64,000 nt of DNA from Gemmatimonadota bacterium (GTDB lineage Bacteria; Latescibacterota; UBA2968; UBA8231): positions 22,697-86,696 of the forward strand of contig VXOR01000029.1 of the NCBI GenBank assembly GCA_009840005.1, written 5' to 3'. Both the position numbers and the translations under genes were made by a program. Shown here in pieces: positions 50,172-58,050 of this stretch; positions within the stretch are counted from its first letter, which is position 1; each line of letters opens with the position of its first letter. Below the pieces are notes generated by a model, which was not told the DNA's origin, did not search any database, and worked only from the letters and a program-made list of their open reading frames with translations.

Positions 50172-51074
50172 ATGGCCTTTCTGCTCGACGTCATTGCCCC
50201 GCTTTTCCTGCTCATCGGCTGCGGCTATCTGTTGGGGCGGCGGCGCTCTGTTGACCCCGCCCCCTTGGCCGATGTGGCCATATACATCTGTCTGCCCTTC
50301 TTGATGTTTTCGGCGCTGGTGCGCCACCCAGTCACCGGCGCAGCGGCCGCCCAAGCCTTCGCTTGGCAGGTTGGGATGTACGTGGTCAGTATGCCGGCCA
50401 TCGCGCTCGTCGCGCATCTCGCTGGCTGGGACAAACCCACTCGCAGCGCGGTCACCCTCTCCCTGCCCACAGTCAACATCGCCTCGTATGGCGTACCCGT
50501 AGTGCTCTTCGCATTTGGCGACGAGGCCCTGGCGATTGTCATGCTGCTCTTTGTGTACGGCAATGTTACGGCCGCATCGCTCGGCACCTATATCGCCGCT
50601 GGCGGGCGGCAAAGTCCGCTGCAAGCGTTCAAGAGCATTTTCAGGCTGCCGCTGATTTACGCCGCAGCCGTGGCCTTGGCCGTCAATGCCCTCGCCGTAC
50701 CGATTCCGGTTTCCATCCTCGATGCGGCCGATCTGATCGGCAAGGCTGGCCCGATTCTCGCCATCATCCTCCTCGGGGTCCAAGTCTCGCACATCCCCCT
50801 CCGCGGCCGCAGCTCGGCGGCTCTGTACGGCGGCATTGGTGCCAAGGTTCTGCTGGGGCCGGCGATTGGCATCGGCCTGACGCTGCTCATTGGCGCGCAG
50901 GGTGCGGTGCGCGACGTGCTGCTGCTGTGCTCTTGCCTGCCTACGGCCATCAACGCCCTCATCCTCACCGTGCGCTTTGACGCGCGCCCCGATCTGCTCG
51001 GCGGCATTCTCATTGGCTCGACTCTGTGGAGCCCGCTTGGGCTGTCGATTCTGCTCTATTGGATCGGCCTCTGA
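50172..51074 (+). CDS. AEC-family (auxin efflux carrier-like) transporter
   Basis: 300 residues, about ten TM helices in two five-helix halves. Conserved-looking segments are LPFLMFSALVRHP, the central TLSLPTVNIASYGVPVVLFAFG with its crossover Asn, and the C-terminal CLPTAINALILTVRF. AEC proteins transport organic anions such as malate or lactate by an elevator mechanism. Being co-directional with and close to the dehydrogenase gene, it may move the substrate or product of that pathway. Confidence 0.88.
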   Translation: MAFLLDVIAPLFLLIGCGYLLGRRRSVDPAPLADVAIYICLPFLMFSALVRHPVTGAAAAQAFAWQVGMYVVSMPAIALVAHLAGWDKPTRSAVTLSLPTVNIASYGVPVVLFAFGDEALAIVMLLFVYGNVTAASLGTYIAAGGRQSPLQAFKSIFRLPLIYAAAVALAVNALAVPIPVSILDAADLIGKAGPILAIILLGVQVSHIPLRGRSSAALYGGIGAKVLLGPAIGIGLTLLIGAQGAVRDVLLLCSCLPTAINALILTVRFDARPDLLGGILIGSTLWSPLGLSILLYWIGL

Positions 51075-51225
51075 AAAGCAGTGGTCGGTGGTCAGTGATT
51101 AGTGATTAGTCCCCACCCTCCTAGGGCTGGTACTCTCATTCTAAAATTTTTTCGCGGCCCCTTGACACTGTTTTACGCCCCCTCGTAACTAGATTTATAG
51201 GGCAACAATAAACTCTCGTGGCCGC

Positions 51226-51255
51226 GTCGCCCCCGTGCGGGGCGTGGATTGAAAC
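51226..51255 (+). repeat. solitary CRISPR-like repeat, type I-C sequence family
   Basis: The 30-nt element begins GTCGCCCCCGTGCGGGGC and ends GCGTGGATTGAAAC. The 5' GTCGC, GC-rich palindromic centre and 3' GTGGATTGAAAC are the hallmarks of type I-C repeats. No second copy or cas gene was seen in the window, so it is either an orphan or array remnant or a repeat-like regulatory element. Confidence 0.6.
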
Positions 51256-51498
51256 AAACCAGGAGAATGAAAATGATAGGTGCATATCGCTTCGACATGT
51301 GCGGGACGCCGCGCATAGCTGCCGAGGGAATTATAGATGGTGGGTGCACCTATCTAGCTGCTGACGTGCAGCTCGAAAATACCCTATTCGCGCCGAGAGG
51401 AAGGGGCTGTGTCCCCGACTGAAGCTCGCCTTTGCGAGAGCTAACACGTGGCAAGAGGCCGTGGCGCGAAAAGACAACGCGCTGCGGCCTCTTTTTTT
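51256..51498 (+). ncRNA. candidate structured RNA of unknown family
   Basis: The stretch has consecutive complementary arms: GATAGGTGCA (about 51279) with TGCACCTATC (about 51344); AGCTGC-TGAC-GTGCAGCT; GGGGC-TGTG-TCCCC; AGCTCGC-CTTT-GCGAGAGCT; and a strong terminator. No ORF with a convincing start spans it. A leader (riboswitch-like), an sRNA or a transcript starting at the CRISPR-like repeat would all fit. I do not recognise a known RNA family. Confidence 0.4.
51453..51498 (+). terminator. strong rho-independent terminator
   Basis: AAGAGGCCG-TG-GCGCG, loop AAAAGACAA, CGCGC-TG-CGGCCTCTT then seven Ts. It ends the candidate structured RNA upstream of the small hypothetical gene. Confidence 0.85.
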
Positions 51499-51579
51499 GT
51501 GAAAAATGCTTGACATTGTATCAGGGTTATACTGAACTTTTGTTCAGGTCGTAAAGAGTGCTAAAACGGAATCGAAAAA

Positions 51580-51912
51580 ATGAAAACCAACGACAAAACA
51601 CGACACTTCAACACCGCCCCTTGGGCCTTTGCCCACGGCGGTGCCAAGATGCGCGTTGCGACCAGGGCCGGCCAGGTCATCGACGCACGACAGCGCTTCG
51701 CCGCTTTGCGGCGCGGCTTAGACAGCGGGGCGTTGCCGCCCACCCCGGGCGGACGGCAGCGGGTCTGCGCGACATTCACCCAGCCAACCAAGGACCTCAT
51801 CGCAAGGAGCAACTACACTATGCGACGCGAGATCATCAACCAAGGACTGATGTATGCACTCATCAGCCTCTTTGTATTCGCGATGATGCCGCTCCTGCGC
51901 TTCCTCAGCTAA
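51580..51912 (+). CDS. hypothetical protein with C-terminal TM helix
   Basis: 110 residues, not recognised. The N-terminal ~80 residues are basic and lack a clear fold, and the C-terminus is a TM helix (GLMYALISLFVFAMMPLLRFL). The ATG at 51580 has only a weak purine stretch before it. An internal ATG at 51820 has AAGGAG about 11 bases upstream and would give a 30-residue membrane peptide, which may be the true product. Codon use across the whole frame is GC-rich and coding-like. It lies between the structured RNA candidate and the DUF5916 gene. Confidence 0.45.
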   Translation: MKTNDKTRHFNTAPWAFAHGGAKMRVATRAGQVIDARQRFAALRRGLDSGALPPTPGGRQRVCATFTQPTKDLIARSNYTMRREIINQGLMYALISLFVFAMMPLLRFLS

Positions 51913-51946
51913 TGGCTATTTGACGCGCAGCGGCATTGCGAAACGG

Positions 51947-51972
51947 CCTGGGGCAGCGACCGCTGCCCCAGG
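51947..51972. promoter_or_regulatory. perfect 12-bp hairpin in DUF5916 leader
   Basis: CCTGGGGCAGCG-AC-CGCTGCCCCAGG, a perfect stem with a two-base loop, 38 bases before the DUF5916 start. No T run follows, so it may be an mRNA-stability or attenuator element. Confidence 0.6.
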
Positions 51973-52010
51973 AACATCAACCCCCTCGACTTAGGACACA
52001 GACAAACAAC

Positions 52011-54488
52011 ATGCAAAACCACAAGACAAACAACGCACCAAATCACAAAGCAAACGTGTGCTCTCGGCTGTTCAACTGGCTGTATTGCTTGGCATCGGTG
52101 GCCGGTGCGGTCCTCGGCCCCCGCATTCTGCACGCCCACCAAGCGCCCGACCGCGCGCTCGACGCCGTGCGTATAGAAGACGCTCGTCCGCAGATCGACG
52201 GCGTGCTCGACGACTCGGTGTGGCAGCAGGCCCCGATTTTTACGGGTTTCGTCCAGCGCGAGCCCGAGGAAGGGCAGCCGGCGAGCGAAAAGACTACCGT
52301 CCAGTTGGCGTACGACGACGAGGCGCTCTACGTGGGGATTATGGCCTACGATTCATCGCCCGAGCAGATTGTCTCGCGCTTGGTGCGCCGCGACCAGTGG
52401 ACTGAAGCCGATTGGCTCCAAGTCAGCTTGGACACGCATCACGACCATCAGACGGGCTACGCCTTTGCAGTGTACGCCGGCGGGTCGATCTACGACGCGG
52501 TAATCAAGGATTATGGTTGGGACAACGACACTTGGAACGGCGTGTGGGAATCCGCGCACGTCATCGGCGCAGAGGGATGGAGCGTGGAGTTTGCGATCCC
52601 GTTCCACAACCTCCGCTTTAGCAGCGGCGGGGACTGGGGCATCAACATCGCCCGCTACATCAGCCGCAAGAAGGAACAGGCCTTCTGGGTCATGGTTCCG
52701 CGCAAGGAAAGCGGCTCGGTCTCGCGCTTTGCCCACTTAGAGGGCTTGGCGGACATCGAATCTAAGCATGCGCTGAAACTTTTGCCCTACTCGGTGGGCC
52801 GCTCCACCTTTGCAGATGCACGCGAATTATTCGGCAGTGCTGGCGCGGACTTGCGCTATGGGCTGTCGTCGAATATGTCGCTCAACGCCACGATTAACCC
52901 AGATTTCGGCCAGGTGGAAGCCGACCCGGCCGAGCTCAACCTCTCGGTCTTTGAGACGTTCCAAGATGAGCGCCGCCCCTTCTTCGTGGAGGACGGCGAG
53001 GTGTTTGAGACTCCAATCGACCTGTTCTACTCGCGGCGCATTGGCCGCCAGCCCGGCTATCACGCGCTGCCCGACGGCCACGACGCGATCAACGAGAGCG
53101 AGTCCACCACCATTCTGGGCGCGGCCAAGCTGACGGGCAAGACCGCGTCCAAAACCACCTTTGGCCTGCTGTCGGCGCTTACCGCTAAAGAGTACGCGCG
53201 GATTGAAGCGACCCAAGTGCGCGAGGTGTCCGGCGCGGAGTACCAAGAGCGCAGCGACTTTCTCGTCGAGCCGCGCACCCACTTTCTCGTCGGCCGCGTC
53301 AAGCAGGATCTATTTGCCGGCAACTCGCACGTCGGCCTCTTGGGCACGGCCGTGCAGCGCGACCGCGCGCGGAATGCCTATACCGGCGGCGTGGATTGGA
53401 CCCTCAAGTGGCGCGACAATGGATACACCTTTTGGGGCCAGCTCGCCGGTAGCCGCGCCACGGTGGATGACCAGCGCCACAGCGGTTTGGGCAATATGGC
53501 GGTCTTGAGCAAAAATAGCGGCTGGTTGCGCGGCGAGCTTTGGTGGGAGGCTTATTCGCGGAATTTCGAGATCGACGACTTGGGCTTCCAATGGCGCAGC
53601 GACTTCTACAATCCCTGGCTTTGGATCCAACTGCGCAAGGAAGAGGACTGGGCCATCTTTCGCCGCAATTTCTACAACTTCAACCGCTGGGGCACGTGGA
53701 ACTTCGACCGCACCAACCTGCAAAACGGCTTTGACTTCAACACTCACCATCAGCTCAAAAACTACTGGTGGATCCACTTCGACTACTACCACATGTGGCG
53801 GGCCTTCGACGATCTCGACACTCGCGGCGGCCCCTTAATCGCGAGGCCGGCAAGCGATGGCTTTGAGATTGAACTGGAAAGCGACGACCGCTTTATGGTC
53901 AGCGGCTGGGTCGAGTACGAGTGGGACGGCAACTCGGCTGGCAGCTCCCACCGCAAGGTCTCCGGCAGCATCCGCATCCGGCCGACTTCGCGGTTCGAGA
54001 TCAGTCTACGGCCGCGCTATAGTTGGGGTTTTAACGATGCCCAATGGGTCGAAAATTTTGATGTGGACGCCGACGGCGAAGACGATCAATTCGTGTATGG
54101 GGAGTTAGACAGCCAAACCCTCGATCTGACGACGCGGGCCAACATCCTCTTCAGCCGCGACTTGAGTTTGGAGGTCTATGTCCAGCCTTTTATTAGCGCG
54201 GGTCAGTACTCCAACTTCAAGGAGTTGGCGCGGCCGAGCTCCTACTCGTTTGTCGCGCATCCCGGCCCAGAGGAAAGCCCTGATTTCCGCAACCGCTCGC
54301 TGCACAGCAATGCCGTCCTGCGCTGGGAGTACAAGCCGGGCAGCACCCTGTTCGTCGTCTGGTCGCAGTTCCGCTACGACGACTCCGACTGGGGCGCGTT
54401 TCGCCCCGGGTACAACCTGCGGCGCAGCTTTGTAGATGAGGGGACCAACGTCTTTTTGGTGAAGCTCAACTATTGGTTGAACATCTAG
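52011..54488 (+). CDS. DUF5916 outer-membrane protein with N-terminal CBM9-like domain
   Basis: 825 residues from ATG 52011. The longer frame to 51936 crosses the leader hairpin. A signal peptide (WLYCLASVAGAVLGPRILHA) is followed by a carbohydrate-binding CBM9-like domain (about 50-235: PQIDGVLDDSVWQQAPIFTGF, VQLAYDDEALYVGIMAYDS). The remaining ~580 residues are beta-rich with LNATINPDFGQVEADPAELNLS and ERRPFFVEDGEVFE, the DUF5916 signature, and probably form an outer-membrane barrel. Such proteins are common in FCB bacteria, and the role, perhaps glycan binding or uptake, is not established. Confidence 0.88.
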   Translation: MQNHKTNNAPNHKANVCSRLFNWLYCLASVAGAVLGPRILHAHQAPDRALDAVRIEDARPQIDGVLDDSVWQQAPIFTGFVQREPEEGQPASEKTTVQLAYDDEALYVGIMAYDSSPEQIVSRLVRRDQWTEADWLQVSLDTHHDHQTGYAFAVYAGGSIYDAVIKDYGWDNDTWNGVWESAHVIGAEGWSVEFAIPFHNLRFSSGGDWGINIARYISRKKEQAFWVMVPRKESGSVSRFAHLEGLADIESKHALKLLPYSVGRSTFADARELFGSAGADLRYGLSSNMSLNATINPDFGQVEADPAELNLSVFETFQDERRPFFVEDGEVFETPIDLFYSRRIGRQPGYHALPDGHDAINESESTTILGAAKLTGKTASKTTFGLLSALTAKEYARIEATQVREVSGAEYQERSDFLVEPRTHFLVGRVKQDLFAGNSHVGLLGTAVQRDRARNAYTGGVDWTLKWRDNGYTFWGQLAGSRATVDDQRHSGLGNMAVLSKNSGWLRGELWWEAYSRNFEIDDLGFQWRSDFYNPWLWIQLRKEEDWAIFRRNFYNFNRWGTWNFDRTNLQNGFDFNTHHQLKNYWWIHFDYYHMWRAFDDLDTRGGPLIARPASDGFEIELESDDRFMVSGWVEYEWDGNSAGSSHRKVSGSIRIRPTSRFEISLRPRYSWGFNDAQWVENFDVDADGEDDQFVYGELDSQTLDLTTRANILFSRDLSLEVYVQPFISAGQYSNFKELARPSSYSFVAHPGPEESPDFRNRSLHSNAVLRWEYKPGSTLFVVWSQFRYDDSDWGAFRPGYNLRRSFVDEGTNVFLVKLNYWLNI

Positions 54489-54756
54489 GGCGGAGATTGC
54501 GCCTGATGTTACGCACCCGGGTAGGGGCGGTTCCAAACCGCCCCCTACGGCCATCGGCCTCGTCGAATCAAGGGCGTCCTGCCCGCTATCCCAAAGAGAA
54601 TCGGACCGAAAACCAACCACCGGCCACGTACTGCGTAACATCAGTAATTATCTTGTCCTGGCTGGGGTGGGGAATCTGCGAGGGGCCGCCACAAGAGGCC
54701 CCTACAATCCATTTCGTAAATACCCGTAGGGGCGTCCCTTGTGGGCACCCGATACC
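54489..54756. repeat. repeat-rich intergenic region
   Basis: Two copies of the 13-nt motif in opposite orientation (54503-54515 and 54632-54644) flank a GTAGGGGCGG palindrome (54522-54549). A second hairpin AGGGGCC-GCCACAAGA-GGCCCCT lies near 54679, and a GTAGGGGCGTCCCTTGTGGG element near 54726. No gene. Confidence 0.7.
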
Positions 54757-55812
54757 CTATTCTTCCAAGAAGTTCCACAGCGCGTCGAAGCGCCCTCCTT
54801 CAATCGGCTCTCGCAGCACCGAGTTGACGCCTTTTTCCGCCATGTAGCGCGGTGTAAACGCCAGCCCCTTTTGTAGTGCCGTGCGCTCTAGCCCCATTTG
54901 CCTAGGCCGCCAGCGCACCCGACAGCGGTCCAGCCGCTCTGCCAACCCCGCCGTATCCCCCGTGCAGCACCATGTGATGATCATCGCCCCCAAGGCCACT
55001 AGCTCGCCGTGGATCCAGGTCCGTCGGTTGGCCGTCTCCAGCGCGATCCAGAACGGATGGTCGCCGCTTTCCGTGGGAGCCTTTAGCTGCTGGCTATCGC
55101 GCTCCTTAATCCGCTGCGCGATGTTGGCCGCGCTCGCCTCGGTCATGCGCCCGTTGGCATCGAGTGTTGCGGCAAAAGAACTGGCGATCGACTCGTGATG
55201 GGCTACCTGCTGTGCCGCCAGCGCCAGATCGAACGCTGCCCCTTGTCCCAACGCCGCCCGCTGCCGCCACTCCTCTAACCCGGCATGACCGCAGAGGATG
55301 TCGCCCAGCCCGGCGGTGTGCAAGTAATCCGGTGCCTTGAGGACCACATCGACATCTACGAGCACGTATTGGCAATCCACCCACGGCCAGTCGTCCAAAT
55401 CCCCCACGGTCTGATAGCCGTCCCATCGCGCCACGTGGCTGTGGATGATCGCCCCAGACGAGAGGATCGTCGGCACCAAGATCAGCTCGGCGTCCTTGTC
55501 CAAGGCCACGAACTTGGAAGCGTCGAGGGCCTTGCCGCCGCCCAAGCCGATGACCAACTCAATCCCGGCTGGCAGCCGGTCGCTGAGGTCCTGCTGATGC
55601 GCCGAGTCCAGCCATTTGGCAAAGACCACGCCCGCTGGCTCGCGCACGAGGTATTCTTGGGCAGCAGCGTACGCGCTGGGTGTGGTGACAATCGCATACG
55701 CTGGCCAACGGGCGCTTTCTCGTTGCAACAGGCCGCGGGCGACGCGCATGTCGTATTCAGCAGCCGGTTTGCACTGGCGGCCCATGGACCAGCCTCGATT
55801 GATTTTAGGCAT
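54757..55812 (-). CDS. iron-containing alcohol dehydrogenase fold, glycerol-1-phosphate dehydrogenase-like
   Basis: 351 residues. A Rossmann part with VIGLGGGKALDASKFVA (about 85-101) and VPTILSSGAIIHSH is followed by a helical metal-binding half with DYLHTAGLGDILCGHAG (Asp ligand) and IHGELVALGAM (His ligand). The pattern is that of the G1P dehydrogenase (EgsA/AraM) branch of the family. Such enzymes make sn-glycerol-1-phosphate for archaeal-type ether lipids or for AraM-type heptaprenylglyceryl lipids. Together with the UbiA gene at 24035 this is suggestive. Other sugar-related dehydrogenases of this fold remain possible. Confidence 0.82.
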   Translation of the reverse strand: MPKINRGWSMGRQCKPAAEYDMRVARGLLQRESARWPAYAIVTTPSAYAAAQEYLVREPAGVVFAKWLDSAHQQDLSDRLPAGIELVIGLGGGKALDASKFVALDKDAELILVPTILSSGAIIHSHVARWDGYQTVGDLDDWPWVDCQYVLVDVDVVLKAPDYLHTAGLGDILCGHAGLEEWRQRAALGQGAAFDLALAAQQVAHHESIASSFAATLDANGRMTEASAANIAQRIKERDSQQLKAPTESGDHPFWIALETANRRTWIHGELVALGAMIITWCCTGDTAGLAERLDRCRVRWRPRQMGLERTALQKGLAFTPRYMAEKGVNSVLREPIEGGRFDALWNFLEE

Positions 55813-56139
55813 TTGTTCTCCGTCTCGTCGTAGGCAAAGTAGGGGAGATCGGCCGGTCGCCCCTACTTACACAGGCATGACAAAAACTGCGTAACGTCTG
55901 AGATTGCTATTGCACAACAATATACAAGCCCTCTTTGCGCCGCCAACGCATCTTTCCCTATGTCCACTGTCCACGTCGCCCGCGCCGCGGCGAGCGGTTT
56001 TGAGGGCCGCCGCAAAATGTCGATATAGCATCCGCAGATGGACGCAGAATAGGATGCAAAAGACGATCCGTGTCTCGAATCGTTCAAGTTGCTCAGAATA
56101 GCTATATTACAACATCTGTCACTCCAGAGGTTTGCTTCC
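55813..56139. other. intergenic region with 13-nt motif
   Basis: No gene. It has a GGCCGGTCGCCCCTAC element (about 55851-55866), the 13-nt motif variant TGCGTAACGTCTG (55888-55900) and an AT-rich stretch with TATATT near 56102, a possible -10 box for the next gene. Confidence 0.5.
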
Positions 56140-57096
56140 ATGCGCTCCCTATTGTTGTTCTCCACTCTCGTTCTTGCGGGCTGCTATGCGGCCTCGCTCG
56201 GGCCCGATCCCTTGGGCCATTTTGCCGCGCGCACCGACCACCTCCACCGCCTAGAGCCGCTCGGCGAGCGCATCTTACACGGGGCTGCGCTCAGCTATGG
56301 GCCGCTCGACCCCGAAGAGCGCACGCGCCCGCTGATCTATGCGGTGTACTACGAGCTCCACGACCTGCCCTATGACTGGCATTTGGCGTTGCTCGCCAAT
56401 CTGGACCAGCACGTAGGGTACGGCTTGCCCCAAATTGACCTCGGTTTTAACTCAGCCGGCCAGCCCTACGACGCGGCCATTGCCGAGGGCCAACTCGACG
56501 AGGCGATTGAGCGGCTCTGCTGGGGGTTGCAGCAGCTAGAGCGCCCGGTCTTGCTGCGGTTGGGCTATGCGTTCAATAGCTCTTGGCGCACCTATGAGGC
56601 GACGAGCTACATCGAGGCTTGGCGGCGCATAGAGCAAACGCTGCGGGGGCGTTGGGGCTTGGATCACGTGGCGCTGGTATGGACGCAGAAAGACGACGGC
56701 GGCTCCGATTACTTGGCCTACTATCCGGGGGATGAGTACGTCGATTGGTGGTCGATTGACGTGGCTGCGCCGCAAGACCTGCGCCGCAGTCGCGCCTTTG
56801 TCGAGGCGGCGCAGGAGCGCGGCTACCCCGTGCTCGTCGGCGTGGTCACGCCCGTTACCACCGACCTGGGCCGGGCCGAGCAGGCGTGGCCCCATTGGTT
56901 CATCCCCTTCCTCCGCTTCTTGCGCCACCATCCCAACATCAAGGCATTTACCTACATAGATTGGGACTGGTCGCAGACGGAGCGCTTTGTCGATCCCATA
57001 CTCTTTGCGCGCTACCGCAGCGAATTGATGAACCCGATTTACCTACACGCGGCCTCGCCCGGCGAGTTGCGCTGGAACCTAAATCTCGATCCCTAG
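56140..57096 (+). CDS. GH26-like glycoside hydrolase lipoprotein
   Basis: 318 residues from ATG 56140 (AGAGG site). The signal peptide ends in LVLAGCYAAS, a lipobox, so it is lipid-anchored. The barrel shows PVLLRLGYAFNSSWRTYEATSY, LVWTQKDDGGSDYLAYYPGDEYVDWWSID and FTYIDWDWSQTERF, as in GH26 mannanase-like proteins (the last strand usually carries the nucleophile region). The expected acid/base Glu after RLGYAFN is not where GH26 has it, so activity is uncertain. An amidohydrolase follows 18 bases later. Confidence 0.78.
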   Translation: MRSLLLFSTLVLAGCYAASLGPDPLGHFAARTDHLHRLEPLGERILHGAALSYGPLDPEERTRPLIYAVYYELHDLPYDWHLALLANLDQHVGYGLPQIDLGFNSAGQPYDAAIAEGQLDEAIERLCWGLQQLERPVLLRLGYAFNSSWRTYEATSYIEAWRRIEQTLRGRWGLDHVALVWTQKDDGGSDYLAYYPGDEYVDWWSIDVAAPQDLRRSRAFVEAAQERGYPVLVGVVTPVTTDLGRAEQAWPHWFIPFLRFLRHHPNIKAFTYIDWDWSQTERFVDPILFARYRSELMNPIYLHAASPGELRWNLNLDP

Positions 57097-57114
57097 CTTA
57101 GAGAAAGGATGCAG

Positions 57115-57993
57115 ATGGATAAAGTCGATGTGCACGTTCACGTATTCGACCTGCCGAGTGAGCGGTTTCCCCGCGAGCTGAGCAGCCTCGCACCGGCCGA
57201 CCGCGCCTGCCCGATTGAGGCGCTGATAGCCGACATGGATGCTTCGGGTATCGACCGCGCCGTGTTGATCGAAATGAACGGCACTCAAATCGAGCAGCAC
57301 GCCTATGTCACCCATTGCGTGCAGACGTGGCCCGACCGCTTTACGGCGACGGGCTTGATTGACATGAACGACCCGAACCCGCCCGCTCGCCTGCGCGAGC
57401 TTGTCGCCGCCACTGGCATTGAGGGGATCCGGCTGGGGGCATTGGGCGATCCGGCCGCCCAACGGGCTGAGGACCTGGCGACCTATGCGATTTTCGAGTG
57501 TGCGGACGAGTTGGGGCTCAACATCAATATCTACACCGGCGGTGCCCAGTTTCCCTGCATCGAACTGCTGGCCGCGGCTTTCCCCGGCGTGAACATTTCC
57601 CTCGACCATCTCGGCGTGATGCCGACCACGCCCAACGAGCCGGACCGATGGGGCCGCCCCCGCTTTAACGCCGAGCCGCTGCCGCCGGCCAACTATCCGC
57701 AAGTGATGGCGCTGTCGCGATTTCCCAATGTCTATGTCAAAATTTCGGGGGAGTACGCGTTTTCCAAGGTGCCTTGTCCCTACGGGGATATGCAGTCCAT
57801 GGTCGAGGATGTGTATCGGGCCTATGGCGCGGATCGGATGATGTGGTGTACGGATTCGCCGTGGATTGTAGTGGAGCCGGGGTACCAGAAACTGGTGGAT
57901 TTGCTCGACTGCCATCTGCCGGATATTTCCGCGGCGGAGAAGGAGATGATTATGGGGGGGACGGCGATGAAGCTGTGGTTTAAGGGGCGCTAG
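57115..57993 (+). CDS. amidohydrolase-2 family metal-dependent hydrolase
   Basis: 292 residues. The ATG at 57115 is preferred because AAAGG lies at a proper distance; the ATG at 57109 abuts it. The barrel has DVHVHVFD (metal His pair) near the start, IEGIRLGALGD, ISLDHLGVMP (His at about 162), VYVKISGEYAFS and CTDSPW (Asp at about 244). These are the metal and catalytic positions of amidohydrolase-2 proteins, which act on lactones, decarboxylate or hydrolyse small carbon acids. It ends 4 bases before the hsdM reading frame and shares its transcript. Confidence 0.88.
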   Translation: MDKVDVHVHVFDLPSERFPRELSSLAPADRACPIEALIADMDASGIDRAVLIEMNGTQIEQHAYVTHCVQTWPDRFTATGLIDMNDPNPPARLRELVAATGIEGIRLGALGDPAAQRAEDLATYAIFECADELGLNINIYTGGAQFPCIELLAAAFPGVNISLDHLGVMPTTPNEPDRWGRPRFNAEPLPPANYPQVMALSRFPNVYVKISGEYAFSKVPCPYGDMQSMVEDVYRAYGADRMMWCTDSPWIVVEPGYQKLVDLLDCHLPDISAAEKEMIMGGTAMKLWFKGR

Positions 57994-58050
57994 GGGATGG
58001 CTCTGAAGAAATCCTAGCTCTACTCGTCGCTGTGGCAAAGCTGCGACGAG

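Larger units (their letters stand above)
51075..51579. other. intergenic region with solitary CRISPR-like repeat and structured RNA candidate
   Basis: No protein gene is supported. In order it has GTCAGTGATTAGTGATTAG-type short repeats (51090-51110), a TTGACA box at 51162 with a possible TAACTA at 51186, the CRISPR-like repeat (51226-51255), a series of stem-loops ending in a terminator at 51498, then another TTGACA at 51510 and a CTGAAC-TTTT-GTTCAG palindrome at 51532-51547. Confidence 0.6.

Noticed and set aside
49794..50792. 332-residue minus-strand frame
   Set aside because: Antisense to Gfo/Idh and AEC genes that have clear family motifs.
51226..51255. A true CRISPR array
   Set aside because: I looked for a second repeat downstream and upstream and found none, so I list a solitary repeat only.
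51510..51533. TTGACA...TATACT as a sigma-70 promoter for 51580
   Set aside because: The spacing is only 12 bases, too short for a normal promoter; with 17 bases the -10 would be TGAACT, a poor match.
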